Assembly (NCBI RefSeq): GCF_051014445.1
Contig: NW_027488367.1
Span: 28,939,501 to 29,003,500 of the forward strand
Direction: 5' to 3'
Origin: Colletes latitarsis
Taxonomy: Eukaryota > Arthropoda > Insecta > Hymenoptera > Colletidae
Length of the DNA: 64,000 nucleotides
Both the position numbers and the translations under genes were made by a program. Below, one piece after another: positions 40,601 to 49,530 of the stretch (its first letter is position 1; every line of letters begins with the position of its first letter). Below the pieces are notes generated by a model that saw nothing but the letters and a program-made list of their open reading frames with translations, ran no database searches and was not told the DNA's origin.

Positions 40601-40783
40601 CCCTCCCCATACCGTCGCCACCAAGCCGTCCGCGTCGCCCACCCAATGAGGGTGATCAGGGACGCGGTACGGCTCGGCGGCGACCGCCAGGCCAACCCCC
40701 CACTCCGCGAGGACTTGGGACATCAAGTCCTGTGCCGCGCGGCAGTGGTTGAGGTTGGCCTGGAGGAGGAGGCGGGGCGGCAT
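37601..40783 (-). CDS. ORF2 protein: APE endonuclease and reverse transcriptase (R1 clade)
   Basis: This uninterrupted 1,060-aa frame should nick target DNA and reverse-transcribe the element RNA from the nick. Residues 4-207 form an APE-like endonuclease: N10 in QANLNH, E37 in AAEPY, GDFN at 124-127 and SDHR at 200-203 are the expected metal-binding and catalytic positions. Residues about 470-770 are the reverse transcriptase, with D577 in SLDIANAFN, GVPQGS at 632-637 and YADD at 665-668. Residues 956-973 form a CX2CX8HX4C finger (C956, C959, H968, C973), usual for R1-clade ORF2. The C-terminal 35 residues are very arginine-rich. The start is the ATG of TAATG (40,785-40,781), the stop-start overlap used for coupled translation in SART1. 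All key residues are present, so the protein looks functional; whether it is translated depends on the ORF1 frame. A 714-aa antisense frame over the same region is a codon-bias shadow. Confidence 0.93.
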   Translation of the reverse strand: MPPRLLLQANLNHCRAAQDLMSQVLAEWGVGLAVAAEPYRVPDHPHWVGDADGLVATVWGGGDGSPPFSLLERGRGFVAVDWGGVAVVGCYISPRSGHAAFELYLAEVAACVQRCAARPVLVLGDFNAKSVAWGSPRTSVRGGILGDWAAGLDLRVLNRGSEHTCVRRYGGSIVDVGFATPNAVRMVSGWHVVAGAETLSDHRYIRMEVSAAASASRHGRLRGTPPRCWALRRLDKDALMAAALAATWPQGAAELPSIEEEVARLGALVAGICDAAMPRVGRASPRRAVYWWSDAIAELRVATVRARRQYTRARRRQRTGDGVARARAADDLYGAYRVARVALQVAIKRAKTQAWKELLQTLDDDPWGRPYKVVLNKLRPWAPPVTEGLDPRLLEDVVNTLFPIGERGPRPPAAAAVPVEWTAELGVTQEELAAAIRRLGVRNTAPGPDGVPGRVWVLTQGVLGADLRRLFDRCLRDGRFPPSWKVARMVLLRKEGRPAESPSAYRPICLLDEVGKLFERVIAARLVEHLSRGDPGLADCQFGFRGGRSTIDAIGRVRALSEAAVSRGGVALAVSLDIANAFNTLPWEEIRRGLEYHRVPPCLRAVVGDYLRGRWIEYPGRDGDMRREVYCGVPQGSVLGPLLWNIAYDSVLRAGLPDGVSTVCYADDTLVLAVGAHWGRAMRRAEEGSQRVVDRIRGMGMTVAVHKTEVIAFHSPRQDPPPPLIRVGGADIEVKPQIRYLGLILDSHWRFEKHFRCLVPRLERMVAALGRILPNLGGPAGRVRRLYVAMVQSVALYGAPVWADDLAASRRSMTMLRRVQRRMALRVVRGYRTMSHEAATVLAGMPPMDLLARSHAVMYRHRVDRRAGVGAVPGGQEPAWGDLKRQARQSVLLAWQERLALPTAGHRTVGAVRPLLKEWLDRGHGSLTYRLAQVFSGHGSFGRYLCRIGKEPTARCCHCDAEQDTADHTLEVCPAWEGERRVLVGVVGRDVSLPGVVRAMLGSEEKWRAVASFCENVMLQKEAAGRERELQRRAEARARAVARGRRPVARRRGRPPRRGG
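37669..37811 (-). other. Inverted repeats at the 3' end of ORF2
   Basis: Three more stems continue the 3' UTR series inside the coding region. They are 37669-37685/37689-37705 (17 bp, one mismatch, 3-nt loop), 37715-37727/37742-37754 (13 bp, perfect) and 37772-37781/37802-37811 (10 bp, perfect). They fall in codons for the last 65 or so residues, where the protein is low in complexity, so RNA structure may constrain the sequence here as much as the protein does. Confidence 0.7.
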
Positions 40784-40785
40784 TA
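40781..40785 (-). promoter_or_regulatory. TAATG stop-start overlap between the ORF1 and ORF2 frames
   Basis: In the element's sense the five bases TAATG contain both a TAA stop and the ORF2 ATG. The TAA closes the frame that ends in VDGATGTDGREEAGAAIN (open from 41,151 downward), one frame away from the frame that opens at the ORF1 start. In the silkworm element SART1 the same UAAUG directs termination-reinitiation so that ORF2 is translated from a bicistronic RNA, helped by RNA structure downstream. A 7-bp stem with a 6-nt loop lies about 53 nt downstream of the ATG here (arms 40,711-40,717 and 40,724-40,730). Use of this mechanism in this element is inferred. Confidence 0.75.
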
Positions 40786-40911
40786 ATTAATGGCCGCGCC
40801 AGCCTCCTCCCGGCCGTCCGTCCCCGTAGCACCGTCCACCTCCATGGAGGACGATGCCACCGCCCTCGGCACCGGAGCCGGTGCAGCCCGCCTCTTCCTC
40901 TCATACCGGGA

Positions 40912-40918
40912 GGGGGGG
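40912..40918 (-). other. Seven-C homopolymer, likely site of the ORF1 frameshift
   Basis: This run of seven G on + (C in sense) lies immediately after the codon of the last knuckle cysteine (40,922-40,920). Upstream of it the ORF1 zinc-knuckle frame is clearly coding. Downstream, the frame shifted by one nucleotide is the one that ends at the ORF2 stop-start overlap. One missing base (or two extra) in this run would explain the switch. Homopolymers are also where sequencing errors concentrate. Confidence 0.65.
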
Positions 40919-41989
40919 AGCACTTCTTGCTCCCCACCCTGTGATCGGCTGGCCTCCCCATGTCCGCACACAGCGGGCAGTGGGGGGCCGCCGAGCACTG
41001 GCTCGCACGGTGCTCTTTGGCACCGCAGCGGTAACACTGACCGCTGCGGTCCACCGGCGAGGTGCACCACTGCCTCACGTGCCCCAATTCGAGGCAGCGG
41101 TGACACTGGAGCGGGCGCGGCGCGAGGATTTCCACTCGCGCCGAAACCCACCCCACCAACACCCTCCCGGATTCCGCCACCTTACGGGCGGCGGAGAGGG
41201 GGCACCGGGCCCACACCGACCCGAGGCCGGAGGGCGACCTGCGGATCTCTCCGATCCGCAGGTCCTCCACAGGACAGTCCCCCGCCCTAGCAAGGGCACG
41301 GGACACATCCTGTGCGCTGACCGAGTCGTCCAGCCCACAAACGCGCATCTCCGTGCGCTTCGTGGGCCGGGCGACCCGGACACCTCGCTCGCCCAGCTGC
41401 TCCCGGAGCCTCTGGGCGAGACGATCCGCCTTCGCGCCGCCTTCTGCACCGGGGATCTCCAGCAAGAGACCCCCGGTCACGGCCCTCTTCGCCCTCACGG
41501 AGGCGACGCCCAGCTCTTCCAGGGAGATATTCTCCCTGGCGAGCCGCATCGCCTCCGCGAGGGTCAGGTCGCCCCCCTGCGCAACGGTCAGCGTCACCGC
41601 TGCCGTTTTTGGGGGACGACCTGGTCGTGCCTTCCCGACCTTCGCGGCCTTTACCTTGGCCGCCGGCGGCGGAGGCGGAGGCCGCGGTTGCGAGGCCTTC
41701 CTCGCCGCCCGCTTCGCCTTCCGTCCCACCACCTCACTCCACGCCACCCCCCCTTGGGAGGGTGCTGTGGAGGACGCGACCACCGCGACCACGGGTACAC
41801 CACCCCCCTTGGGGGTCGCGACCCGGGGCCCTGGTGCCGCAAGGCTGGGCGGAGCCTTCACTCCGCCCTTCTTTGCCTTCCCCGACTGTACCGGAACAGG
41901 TCGGGGAGGCACCGCCTTCCTGCTGACCGCTCTTCCGGCGAGGAGCTCCTCCCGGAAGGCGGCCAGCTTGCCATCAATCATGTCCCCAA

Positions 41990-42020
41990 TCCTCCTCAGA
42001 AGATCGTCTTCTGAGGAGGA
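41990..42020 (-). other. Perfect 14-bp hairpin inside ORF1
   Basis: The arms are 41,990-42,003 and 42,007-42,020 (tcctcctcagaaga and its complement), separated by tcg. It lies in the codons for SSSEDDLLRR (about residues 226-235). It shows that strong short-loop inverted repeats occur in the body of the element, not only at its 3' end. Confidence 0.8.
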
Positions 42021-42695
42021 CGGGGACTTCTTCACGGGCGGAGTGCGGGTGGAGGGGCCCGCGGTGCCCCGCACCACTGCCGCCGCACTCCGCTTATTTA
42101 CCTCCGCCGAGGGACGCGGCAGTGGAGGAGGAGGGAGGATGGGAGGGAGGGCCGCGCTGTTCCACAGTGCCTCTGCCCTCCTCCTCCCCTGTCGCTCCTC
42201 CTCCAACAGGAGCTGCAGACGGGCGTTCCGCCCTCTGAGCTCCCGCGCCGCCTCCCTCATTTCCTCCGCCGCGGCCTTCAGGGCCTCCGCGCCACCGCTT
42301 TTCTGCCCCTTAAAGGCGCAGGCAGCGGCGACTTTCTCCACCCGCCTCAGGGACGAGGAGATCCTCTCCGATATCTCCTCGGTCACCTCGTCCCTGAGGC
42401 AACTCAGCCTCACCGACGGGCTCATCGCCCCGCCCACCTCGACGACGGCCTGCCCCGTCCTCTTCCTCTTAGAGCCTATGTGGCTCGTGCTGGAGGAGAA
42501 GGACGAGACCGACGCCGTCTCGTCGTCCTCCTCCACCCTCCACGAAGCCGGACCTGGCGCTGAGTGGGGCGCGAGCGCCGCCACCCTAACCCCAACCCCG
42601 TCTCCGTCCTCCCCAACCGACAAAACCCGCCCCATCCCCATTTTATTTTCTGTGTCCATAAAAATCCCACGAGATGGTCGGAAATAAAGGTCCAC

Positions 42696-43042
42696 CCGGG
42701 CAGAGCCGCCTTACCCGGGTAAGCCTAATACTCCGGGGGTTCGGCAGGTTCCCCGGAGGTGGTCGCTTGGGATTGGGCCTTCTCCCCCAACCATGCATCC
42801 CATCGCCGCGCACCATAGCTTAGGATTGGAGGGCGATTTTATAGAGTCGCCATACTCGTGGCCCAGGCGGTTAAGCCAAGACCCCCGTTCCTCCTGCCGT
42901 CACGTACCATTCACAAAACCAATAGGGAATTGTGAATGGGTCGTTGTGACGACCAACAGGAGGCTTACGGTGTGTGTATGACTCGGGTACCCCGGGTTCG
43001 TTAAGCCCGTACTGCAGCTGAAAGGCTGGCAGCCCCTGAGGG
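42696..43042 (-). other. Retrotransposon 5' UTR
   Basis: This is about 347 nt from the element start, next to the right target-site duplication, to the first ORF1 ATG. The sense strand begins CCCTCAGGGGCTGCC, itself a small CCC/GGG hairpin. I see no satellite-like sequence and no long open frame in the sense direction; the short frames present are unsupported. Further inverted repeats include ctccgggg/ccccggag near 42,730-42,760 and acccggg/cccgggt near 42,693-42,720. R1-clade elements lack a separate promoter region and are thought to be transcribed from an internal promoter or by read-through from the target; no promoter motif is recognisable here. Confidence 0.8.
42890..42963 (-). other. 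Compound stem-loop in the 5' UTR
   Basis: Three helices nest inside one another around one loop: 42,890-42,896 with 42,957-42,963 (7 bp, cctcctg/caggagg), 42,898-42,903 with 42,946-42,951 (6 bp, cgtcac/gtgacg) and 42,907-42,916 with 42,930-42,939 (10 bp, ccattcacaa/ttgtgaatgg). The loop is 42,917-42,929. It is a convincing candidate for a folded RNA of about 74 nt. I do not recognise it as an HDV-type ribozyme, which would also be expected at the extreme 5' end. Its role is unknown; processing, translation initiation or RNP assembly are possibilities. Confidence 0.7.
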
Positions 43043-43058
43043 ATCTGGCACATACTTT
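43043..43058 (+). repeat. Target-site duplication, 5'-end side of the retrotransposon
   Basis: ATCTGGCACATACTTT resumes the satellite directly after the element's first bases (sense 5' end CCCTCAGGGG). It matches 37,044-37,059. Joining the two flanks through one copy of this word gives an ordinary family B monomer, matching the unoccupied sites at 49,032 and 53,611. Confidence 0.93.
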
Positions 43059-46046
43059 CGCATTTTTCTCATACTTGTTGGCCAGATCCTGGCCTTTTTC
43101 TGGTTTGGATCACGTAGTATTGTGGTACCACACTGAAGCAGTCATTAAAAGCATGTTCCGATTCGTATTTTAGAGGATAACGCTGGTTATGTCAGGGCTA
43201 GTTGTGGTATTTGCAATCATCTGGCTCATACTTTCGCATTTTTCTCATAGTTGTTGGCCAGATCCTGGGCTTCTTCTGGTTTGGATCCCATAGTAATGCG
43301 TTTCCACACGGAAACATTCAATTAAACCCGGTTGCGATTATTATTTTAGAGGATAACGCCGGTTACGTCTGTGTTAGGTCTGGTATTTGCCATCATCTGG
43401 CTCGTACTTTCGCATTTTTCGCATACTTGTTGGCCAGATCCTGGCCTCTTTCTGGTTTGGATCATCGTAGCAATGCGGTACCACACCGAAACAGTCAATT
43501 ATACCTGGTTGCGATTAATATTTTAGGGGATAACGCCGGTTACGTCTCGACTAGGTCTGGTATTTGCCCTCATCTGGCTCGTACTTTCGAATTCATCTGA
43601 TACTTGTTGGCCAGATCCTGGCCTTTTTCTGGTTTGGATCACGTAGTAATGCGGTACCACACCGAAACAGTCAATTAAACCTGGTTGCGATTAATATTTT
43701 AGAGGATAACGCTGGTTATGTCTGGGTTAGTTCTGGTATTTGCAATCATCTGGTTCATACTTTCGCATTTTTCTCATACTTGTTGTCCAGATCCTGGCCT
43801 TTTTCTGGTTTGGATCACGTAGTAATGCGGTACCACACCGAAACAGTCAATTAAACCTGGTTGCGATTAATATTTTAGAGGATAACGCCGGTTATGTCTC
43901 GGTTTGGTCTGGGATTTGCCCTCATCTGGCTCGTACTTTCGCATTTTGCGCATACTTGTTGGCCAGATCCAGGTCTATTTCTGGCTTGGACCACGTAGTA
44001 ATGTGGTACTACACCGAAACAGTCAATTAAACCTGGTTGCGATTAATATTTAAGAGGATAACGCTGGTTATGTCTGGGTTAGTTCTGGTATTTGCAATCA
44101 TCTGGCTCATACTTTCGCATATTTCTCATACTTGTTGGTAAGATCCTGGCCTTTTTCTGGTTTGGATCACGTAGTAATGCGGTACCACACCGAAACAGTC
44201 AATTAAACCTGGTTGCGATTAATATTTTGGATGATAACGCCGGTTATGTCTCGGTTAGGTCAGGGATTTGCCCTCATCTGGATCGTACTTTCGCATTTTT
44301 CGCATTCCTGTTGGCCAGATCCTGGGCTTCTTCTGGTTTGGAACCCGTTGTAATGCGTTTCCACACGGAAACAGTCAATTAAACCCGTTTGCGATTATTA
44401 TTTTAGAGGATAACGCCGGTAATGACTGGGTTAGGTCTCGGATTTTCCCACATCTGGCTCGTACTTTCGCGTTTCTCGCATTCTTGTTGGCCCGATCCTG
44501 GGATTTTTCTGGTTTGGATCACGTAGTAATGTGTTACCACACTGAAACAGTCATTAAAAGCATGTTCCGATTCGTATTTTAGAGGATAACGCTGGTTATG
44601 TCAGGCATAGTTCTGGTATTTGCAATCATCTGGCACATACTTTCGCATTTTTCTCATTCTTGTTGGCAAGATCCTGGCCTTTCTCTGGATTGGATCACGT
44701 AGTAATGCGGTACCACACGGAAACAGTCAATTAAACCTGGTTGCGATTAATATTTTAGGGGATAATGCCGGTTATGTCTGGGTTAGGTCTGGTATTTGCC
44801 CTCATCTGGCTCGTACTTTCGCATTCATCTCATACTTGTTGGCCAGATCCTGGCCTTTTTCTGGTTTGGATCACGTAGTAATGCGGTACTACACCGAAAC
44901 AGTCAATTAAACCTGGTTGCGATTAATATTTTAGAGGATAACGCTGGTTATGTCTGGGTTAGTTCTGGTATTTGCCCTCATCTGGCTCGTACTTTCGCAT
45001 TTTGCGCATACTCGTTGGCCAGATCCAGGGCTATTTCTGGCTTGGACCACGTAGTAATGTGGTACTACACCGAAACAGTCAATTAAACCCGGTTGCGATT
45101 AATATTTTAGAGGATAACGCCGGTTACGTCTGTGTTAGGTATGGTATTTGCCATCATCTGGCTCGTACTTTCGCATTTTTCGCATACTTGTTGGCCAGAT
45201 CCTGGCCTCTTTCTGGTTTGGATCATCGTAGCAATGCGGTACCACACCGAAACAGTCAATTAAACCGCGTTGCGATTAATATTTTAGCGGATAACGCCGG
45301 TTATGTCTGGGTTAGGTCTGGGATTTGCCCTCATCTGGATCGTACTTTCGCATTCATCTCATACTTGTTGGCCAGATCCTGGCCTTTTTCTGGTTTGGAT
45401 CACGTAGTAATGCGGTACCACACCGAAACAGTCAATTATACCTGGTTGCGATTAATATTTTAGCGGATAACGCCGGTTACGTCTCGGTTAGGTCTGGGAT
45501 TTTCCCTCATCTGGCTCGTACTTTCGCATTTTGCGCATACTTGTTGGCCAGATCCAGGTCTATTTCTGGCTTGGACCACGTAGTAATGCGGTACCACACC
45601 GAAACAGTCAATTATACCTGGTTGCGATTAATATTTTAGCGGATAACGCCGGTTACGTCTCGGTTAGGTCTGGGATTTTCCCTCATCTGGCTCGTACTTT
45701 CGCATTTTTTGCATTCTTGTTGGCCCGATCCTGGGCTTTTTCTGGTTTGGATCACGTAGTACTGTGGTACCACACTGAATCAGTCATTGAAGGCATGTTC
45801 CGATTCGTATTTTAGAGGATAACGCTGGTTATGTCAGGGTTAGTTGTGGTATTTGCAATCATCTGGCTCATACTTTCGCATTTTTCTCATACTTGTTGGC
45901 AAGATCCTGGCCTTTTTCTGGTTTGGATCACGTAGTAATGCGGTACCACACCGAAGCAGTCAATTAAACCTGGTTGCGATTAATATTTTAGAGGATAACG
46001 CCGGTTATGTCTCTGTTAGGTCTGGGATTTGCCCTCATCTGGATCG

Positions 46047-49000
46047 TACTTTCGCATTTTTCGCATACCTGTTGGCCAGATCCTGGGCTTCTTCTGGTTT
46101 GGATCCCGTAGTAATGCGTTTCCACACGGAAACAGTCAATTAAACCCGTTTGCGATTATTATTTTAGAGGATAACGGCGGTAATGACTGGGTTAGGTCTG
46201 GGATTTTCCCACATCTGGCTCGTACTTTCGCGTTTCTCGCATTCTTGTTGGCCCGATCCTGGGATTTTTCTGGTTTGGATCACGTAGTAATCTGTTACCA
46301 CACTGAAGCAGTCATTAAAAGCATGTTCCGATTCGTATTTTAGAGGATAACGCTGGTTATGTCAGGCATAGTTCTGGCATTTGCAATCATCTGGCACATA
46401 CTATCGCATTTTTCTCATTCTTGTTGGCCAGATCCTGGCCTTTTTCTGGTTTGGATCACGTAGTAATGTGTTACCACACTGAAACAGTCATTAAAAGCAT
46501 GTTCCGATTCGTATTTTAGAGGATAACGCTGGTTATGTCAGGCATAGTTCTGGTATTTGCAATCATCTGGCACATGCTTTCGCATTTTTCTCATACTTGT
46601 TGGCCAGATCCTGGGCTTCTTCTGGTTTGTATCCCGTAGTAATGCGTTTCCACACGGAAACAGTCAATTAAACCCGGTTGCGATTATTATTTTAGAGGAT
46701 AACGCCGGTTACATCTGTGTTAGTTCTGGTATTAGCAATCATCTGGTTCATACTTTCGCATTTTTCGCATACCTGTTGGCCAGATCCTGGGTTTCTTTCT
46801 GGTTTGGATCACGTAGTAATGCGCTACCACACCGAAACAGTCAATTAAACCTGGTTGCGATTAATATTTTAGAGCATAACGCCGGTTATGTCTCGGTTTG
46901 GTCTGGTATTTGCCCTCATCTGGCTCGTACTTTCGCATTTTTCGCATACTTGTTAGGCAGATCCTGGCCTCTTTCTGGTTTGGATCATCGTAGCAATGCG
47001 GTACCACACCGAAACAGTCAATTATACCTGGTTGCGATTAATATTTTAGCGGATAACGCCGGTTACGTCTCGGTTAGGTCTGGGATTTTCCCCCGTCTGG
47101 CTCGTACTTTCGCATTTTTTGCGTTCTTGCTGGCCCGATCCTGGGCTTTTTCTGGTTTGGATCACGTAGTAATGTGGTACCACACTGAAACAGTCATTGA
47201 AGGCATGTTCCGATTCGTATTTTAGAGGATAACGCTGGTTATGTCAGGGTTAGTTGTGGTATTTGCAATCATCTGGCTCATACTTTCGCATATTTCTCAT
47301 ACTTGTTGGTAAGATCCTGGCCTTTTTCTGGTTTGGATCACGTAGTAATGCGGTACCACACGGAAACAGTCAATTAAACCTGGTTGCGATTAATATTTTA
47401 GGGGATAACGCCGGTTATGTCTGGGTTAGGTCTGGGATTTGCCCTCATCTGGATCGTACTTTCGCATTCATCTCATACTTGTTGGCCAGATCCTGGCCTT
47501 TTTCTGGTTTGGATCACGTAGTAATGCGGTACCACACCGAAACAGTCAATTAAACCTGGTTGCTATTAATATTTTAGAGGATAACGCTGGTTATGTCTGG
47601 GTTAGTTCTGGTATTTGCAATCATCTGGTTCATACTTTCGCATTTTTCTCATTCTTGTTGGCAAGATCCTGGCCTTTCTCTGGTTTGGATTACGTAGTAA
47701 TGCGGTACCACACGGAAACAGTCAATTAAACCTGGTTGCGATTAATATTTTAGGGGATAATGCCGGTTATGTCTGGGTTAGGTCTGGTATTTGCCCTCAT
47801 CTGGCTCGTACTTTCGCATTCATCTCATACTTGTTGGCCAGATCCTGGCCTTTTTCTGGTTTGGATCACGTAGTAATGCGGTACTACACCGAAACAGTCA
47901 ATTAAACCTGGTTGCGATTAATATTATAGAGGATAACGCTGGTTATGTCTGGGTTAGTTCTGGTATTTGCCCTCATCTGGCTCGTACTTTCGCGTTTTGC
48001 GCATACTCGTTGGCCAGATCCAGGGCTATTTCTGGCTTGGACCACGTAGTAATGTGGTACTACACCGAAACAGTCAATTAAGCCCGGTTGCGATTAATAT
48101 TTTAGAGGATAACGCCGGTTACGTCTGTGTTAGGTCTGGTATTTGCCATCATCTGGCTCGTACTTTCGCATTTTTCGCATACTTGTTGGCCAGATCCTGG
48201 CCTCTTTCTGGTTTGGATCATCGTAGCAATGCGGTACCACACCGAAACAGTCAATTATACCTGGTTGCGATTAATATTTTAGGGGATAACGCCGGTTACG
48301 TCTCGGTTAGGTCTGGGATTTTCCCTCATCTGGCTCGTACTTTCGCATTTTTTGCATTCTTGTTGGCCCGATCCTGGCCTTTTTCTGGTTTGGATCACGT
48401 AGTAATGTGGTACCACACTGAAACAGTCATTAAAAGCATGTCCCGATGCGTAATTTAGAGGATAACGCTGGTTATGCCAGGGTTAGTTCTGGTATTTGCA
48501 ATCATCTGGCCCATACTTTCGCATTTTTCTCATACTTGTTGGCAAGATCCTGGCCTTTTTCTGGTTTGGATCACGTAGTGATGCGGTACCACACCGAAAC
48601 AGTCAATTAAACCTGGTTGCGATTAATATTTTAGGGGATAACGCCGGTTACGTCTCGGGTAGGTCTGGGATTTTTCCTCATCTGGCTCGTGCTTTCGCAT
48701 TTTTCGCAATCTTGTTGGCCAGATCCTGGCCTTTTTCTGGTTTGGATCACGTAGTATTGTGGTACCACACTGAAGCAGTCATTAAAAGCATGTTCCGATT
48801 CGTATTTTAGAGGATAACGCTGGTTATGTCAGGGCTAGTTGTGGTATTTGCAATCATCTGGCTCATACTTTCGCATTTTTCTCATAGTTGTTGGCCAGAT
48901 CCTGCGCTTCTTCTGGTTTGGATCACGTAGTAATGTGTTACCACACTGAAACAGTCATTAAAAGCATGTTCCGATTCGTATTTTAGAGGATAACTCTGGT

Positions 49001-49530
49001 TATGTCAGGCATAGTTCTGGTATTTGCAATCATCTGGCACATACTTTCGCATTTTTCTCATACTTGTTGGCCAGATCCTGGCCTTTTTCTGGTTTGGATC
49101 ACGTAGTATTGTGGTACCACACTGAAGCAGTCATTAAAAGCATGTTCCGATTCGTATTTTAGAGGATAACGCTGGTTATGTCAGGGCTAGTTGTGGTATT
49201 TGCAATCATCTGGCTCATACTTTCGCATTTTTCTCATAGTTGTTGGCCAGATCCTGGGCTTCTTCTGGTTTGGATCCCATAGTAATGCGTTTCCACACGG
49301 AAACATTCAATTAAACCCGGTTGCGATTATTATTTTAGAGGATAACGCCGGTTACGTCTGTATTAGTTCTGGTATTTGCAATCATCTGGCACATACTTTC
49401 GCATTTTTCTCATTCTTGTTGGCAAGATCCTGGCCTTTCTCTGGTTTGGATCACGTAGTAATGCGGCACCACACCGAAACAGTCAATTAAACCTGGTTGC
49501 GATTAATATTTTACAGGATAACGCCGGTTA
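46047..49530 (+). repeat. Family B higher-order repeat, tandem copy 1 (period 4,579 bp)
   Basis: This 3,484-bp block is nearly identical to 50,626-54,109. Every landmark frame recurs at exactly +4,579 bp (46,557/51,136, 47,254/51,833, 47,967/52,546, 48,496/53,075, 49,376/53,955). It contains the unoccupied version of the retrotransposon target at 49,032-49,044. The interval to the next copy (49,531-50,625) is itself a copy of about 45,480-46,574. Confidence 0.9.

Larger units (their letters stand above)
40656..42695 (-). pseudogene. ORF1 gag-like protein with three zinc knuckles, probable frameshift near the end
   Basis: The ORF1 protein of an R1-clade element binds element RNA to form the ribonucleoprotein. 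The open frame is 679 aa. Residues 76-79 are a basic KRKR. Residues about 100-178 are a helical, charged, coiled-coil-like stretch, followed by Pro/Ala/Lys-rich linkers (about 183-365). Residues about 365-527 have an alternating strand/helix pattern suggesting RRM-like folds. Three knuckles follow: C531-C544 (CX2CX4HX4C), C554-C567 (CX2CX4HX4C) and C573-C592 (CX2CX8HX6C). After C592 the frame becomes a GC-driven Arg/Pro tail that runs 128 bp into ORF2. The neighbouring frame instead ends exactly at TAATG. I infer an indel at the seven-C run (40,912-40,918 on +); the proper end would be 40,783, giving about 637 aa. The start may be M1 (42,695) or M13 (42,659, MDTENK). A sequencing error in the homopolymer cannot be excluded. 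Confidence 0.85.
37057..43042 (-). mobile_element. Full-length R1-clade non-LTR retrotransposon inserted in satellite B
   Basis: This element of about 5,986 bp reads right to left: 5' UTR (43,042-42,696), ORF1 gag-like (42,695 to about 40,783), ORF2 endonuclease plus reverse transcriptase (40,783-37,601), 3' UTR (37,600-37,085) and a 28-nt poly(A) (37,084-37,057). It has no terminal repeats and is bounded by a 13-16 bp target-site duplication. R1-clade placement rests on the ORF2 start QANLNHCRAAQDL, the endonuclease ending LSDHRYI, the RT motifs GVPQGSVLGPLLWN and YADDTLVLA, a C-terminal CX2CX8HX4C, three CCHC knuckles in ORF1 and a TAATG ORF1/ORF2 overlap. The family includes target-specific elements: R1 in 28S rDNA, TRAS and SART in telomeric repeats. 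The element is visibly GC-rich against AT-rich satellite. It is complete at both ends, but ORF1 seems to carry one frameshift. No other copy or fragment occurs in this window. Confidence 0.93.

Noticed and set aside
38642..40786. 714-aa open frame on the + strand, antisense to ORF2, and a 444-aa frame at 41,353-42,687 antisense to ORF1
   Set aside because: They lie exactly opposite real retrotransposon coding sequence with strong GC bias, which suppresses stops in other frames. They have no recognisable domain and low-complexity Pro/Arg composition.
43000..43042. HDV-like self-cleaving ribozyme at the element's 5' end
   Set aside because: The first bases form only small hairpins; I could not trace the double-pseudoknot helices or the catalytic core of that ribozyme.
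37057..43042. R1 insertion in 28S rDNA
   Set aside because: Both flanks are satellite B; no rRNA sequence is present anywhere in the window.
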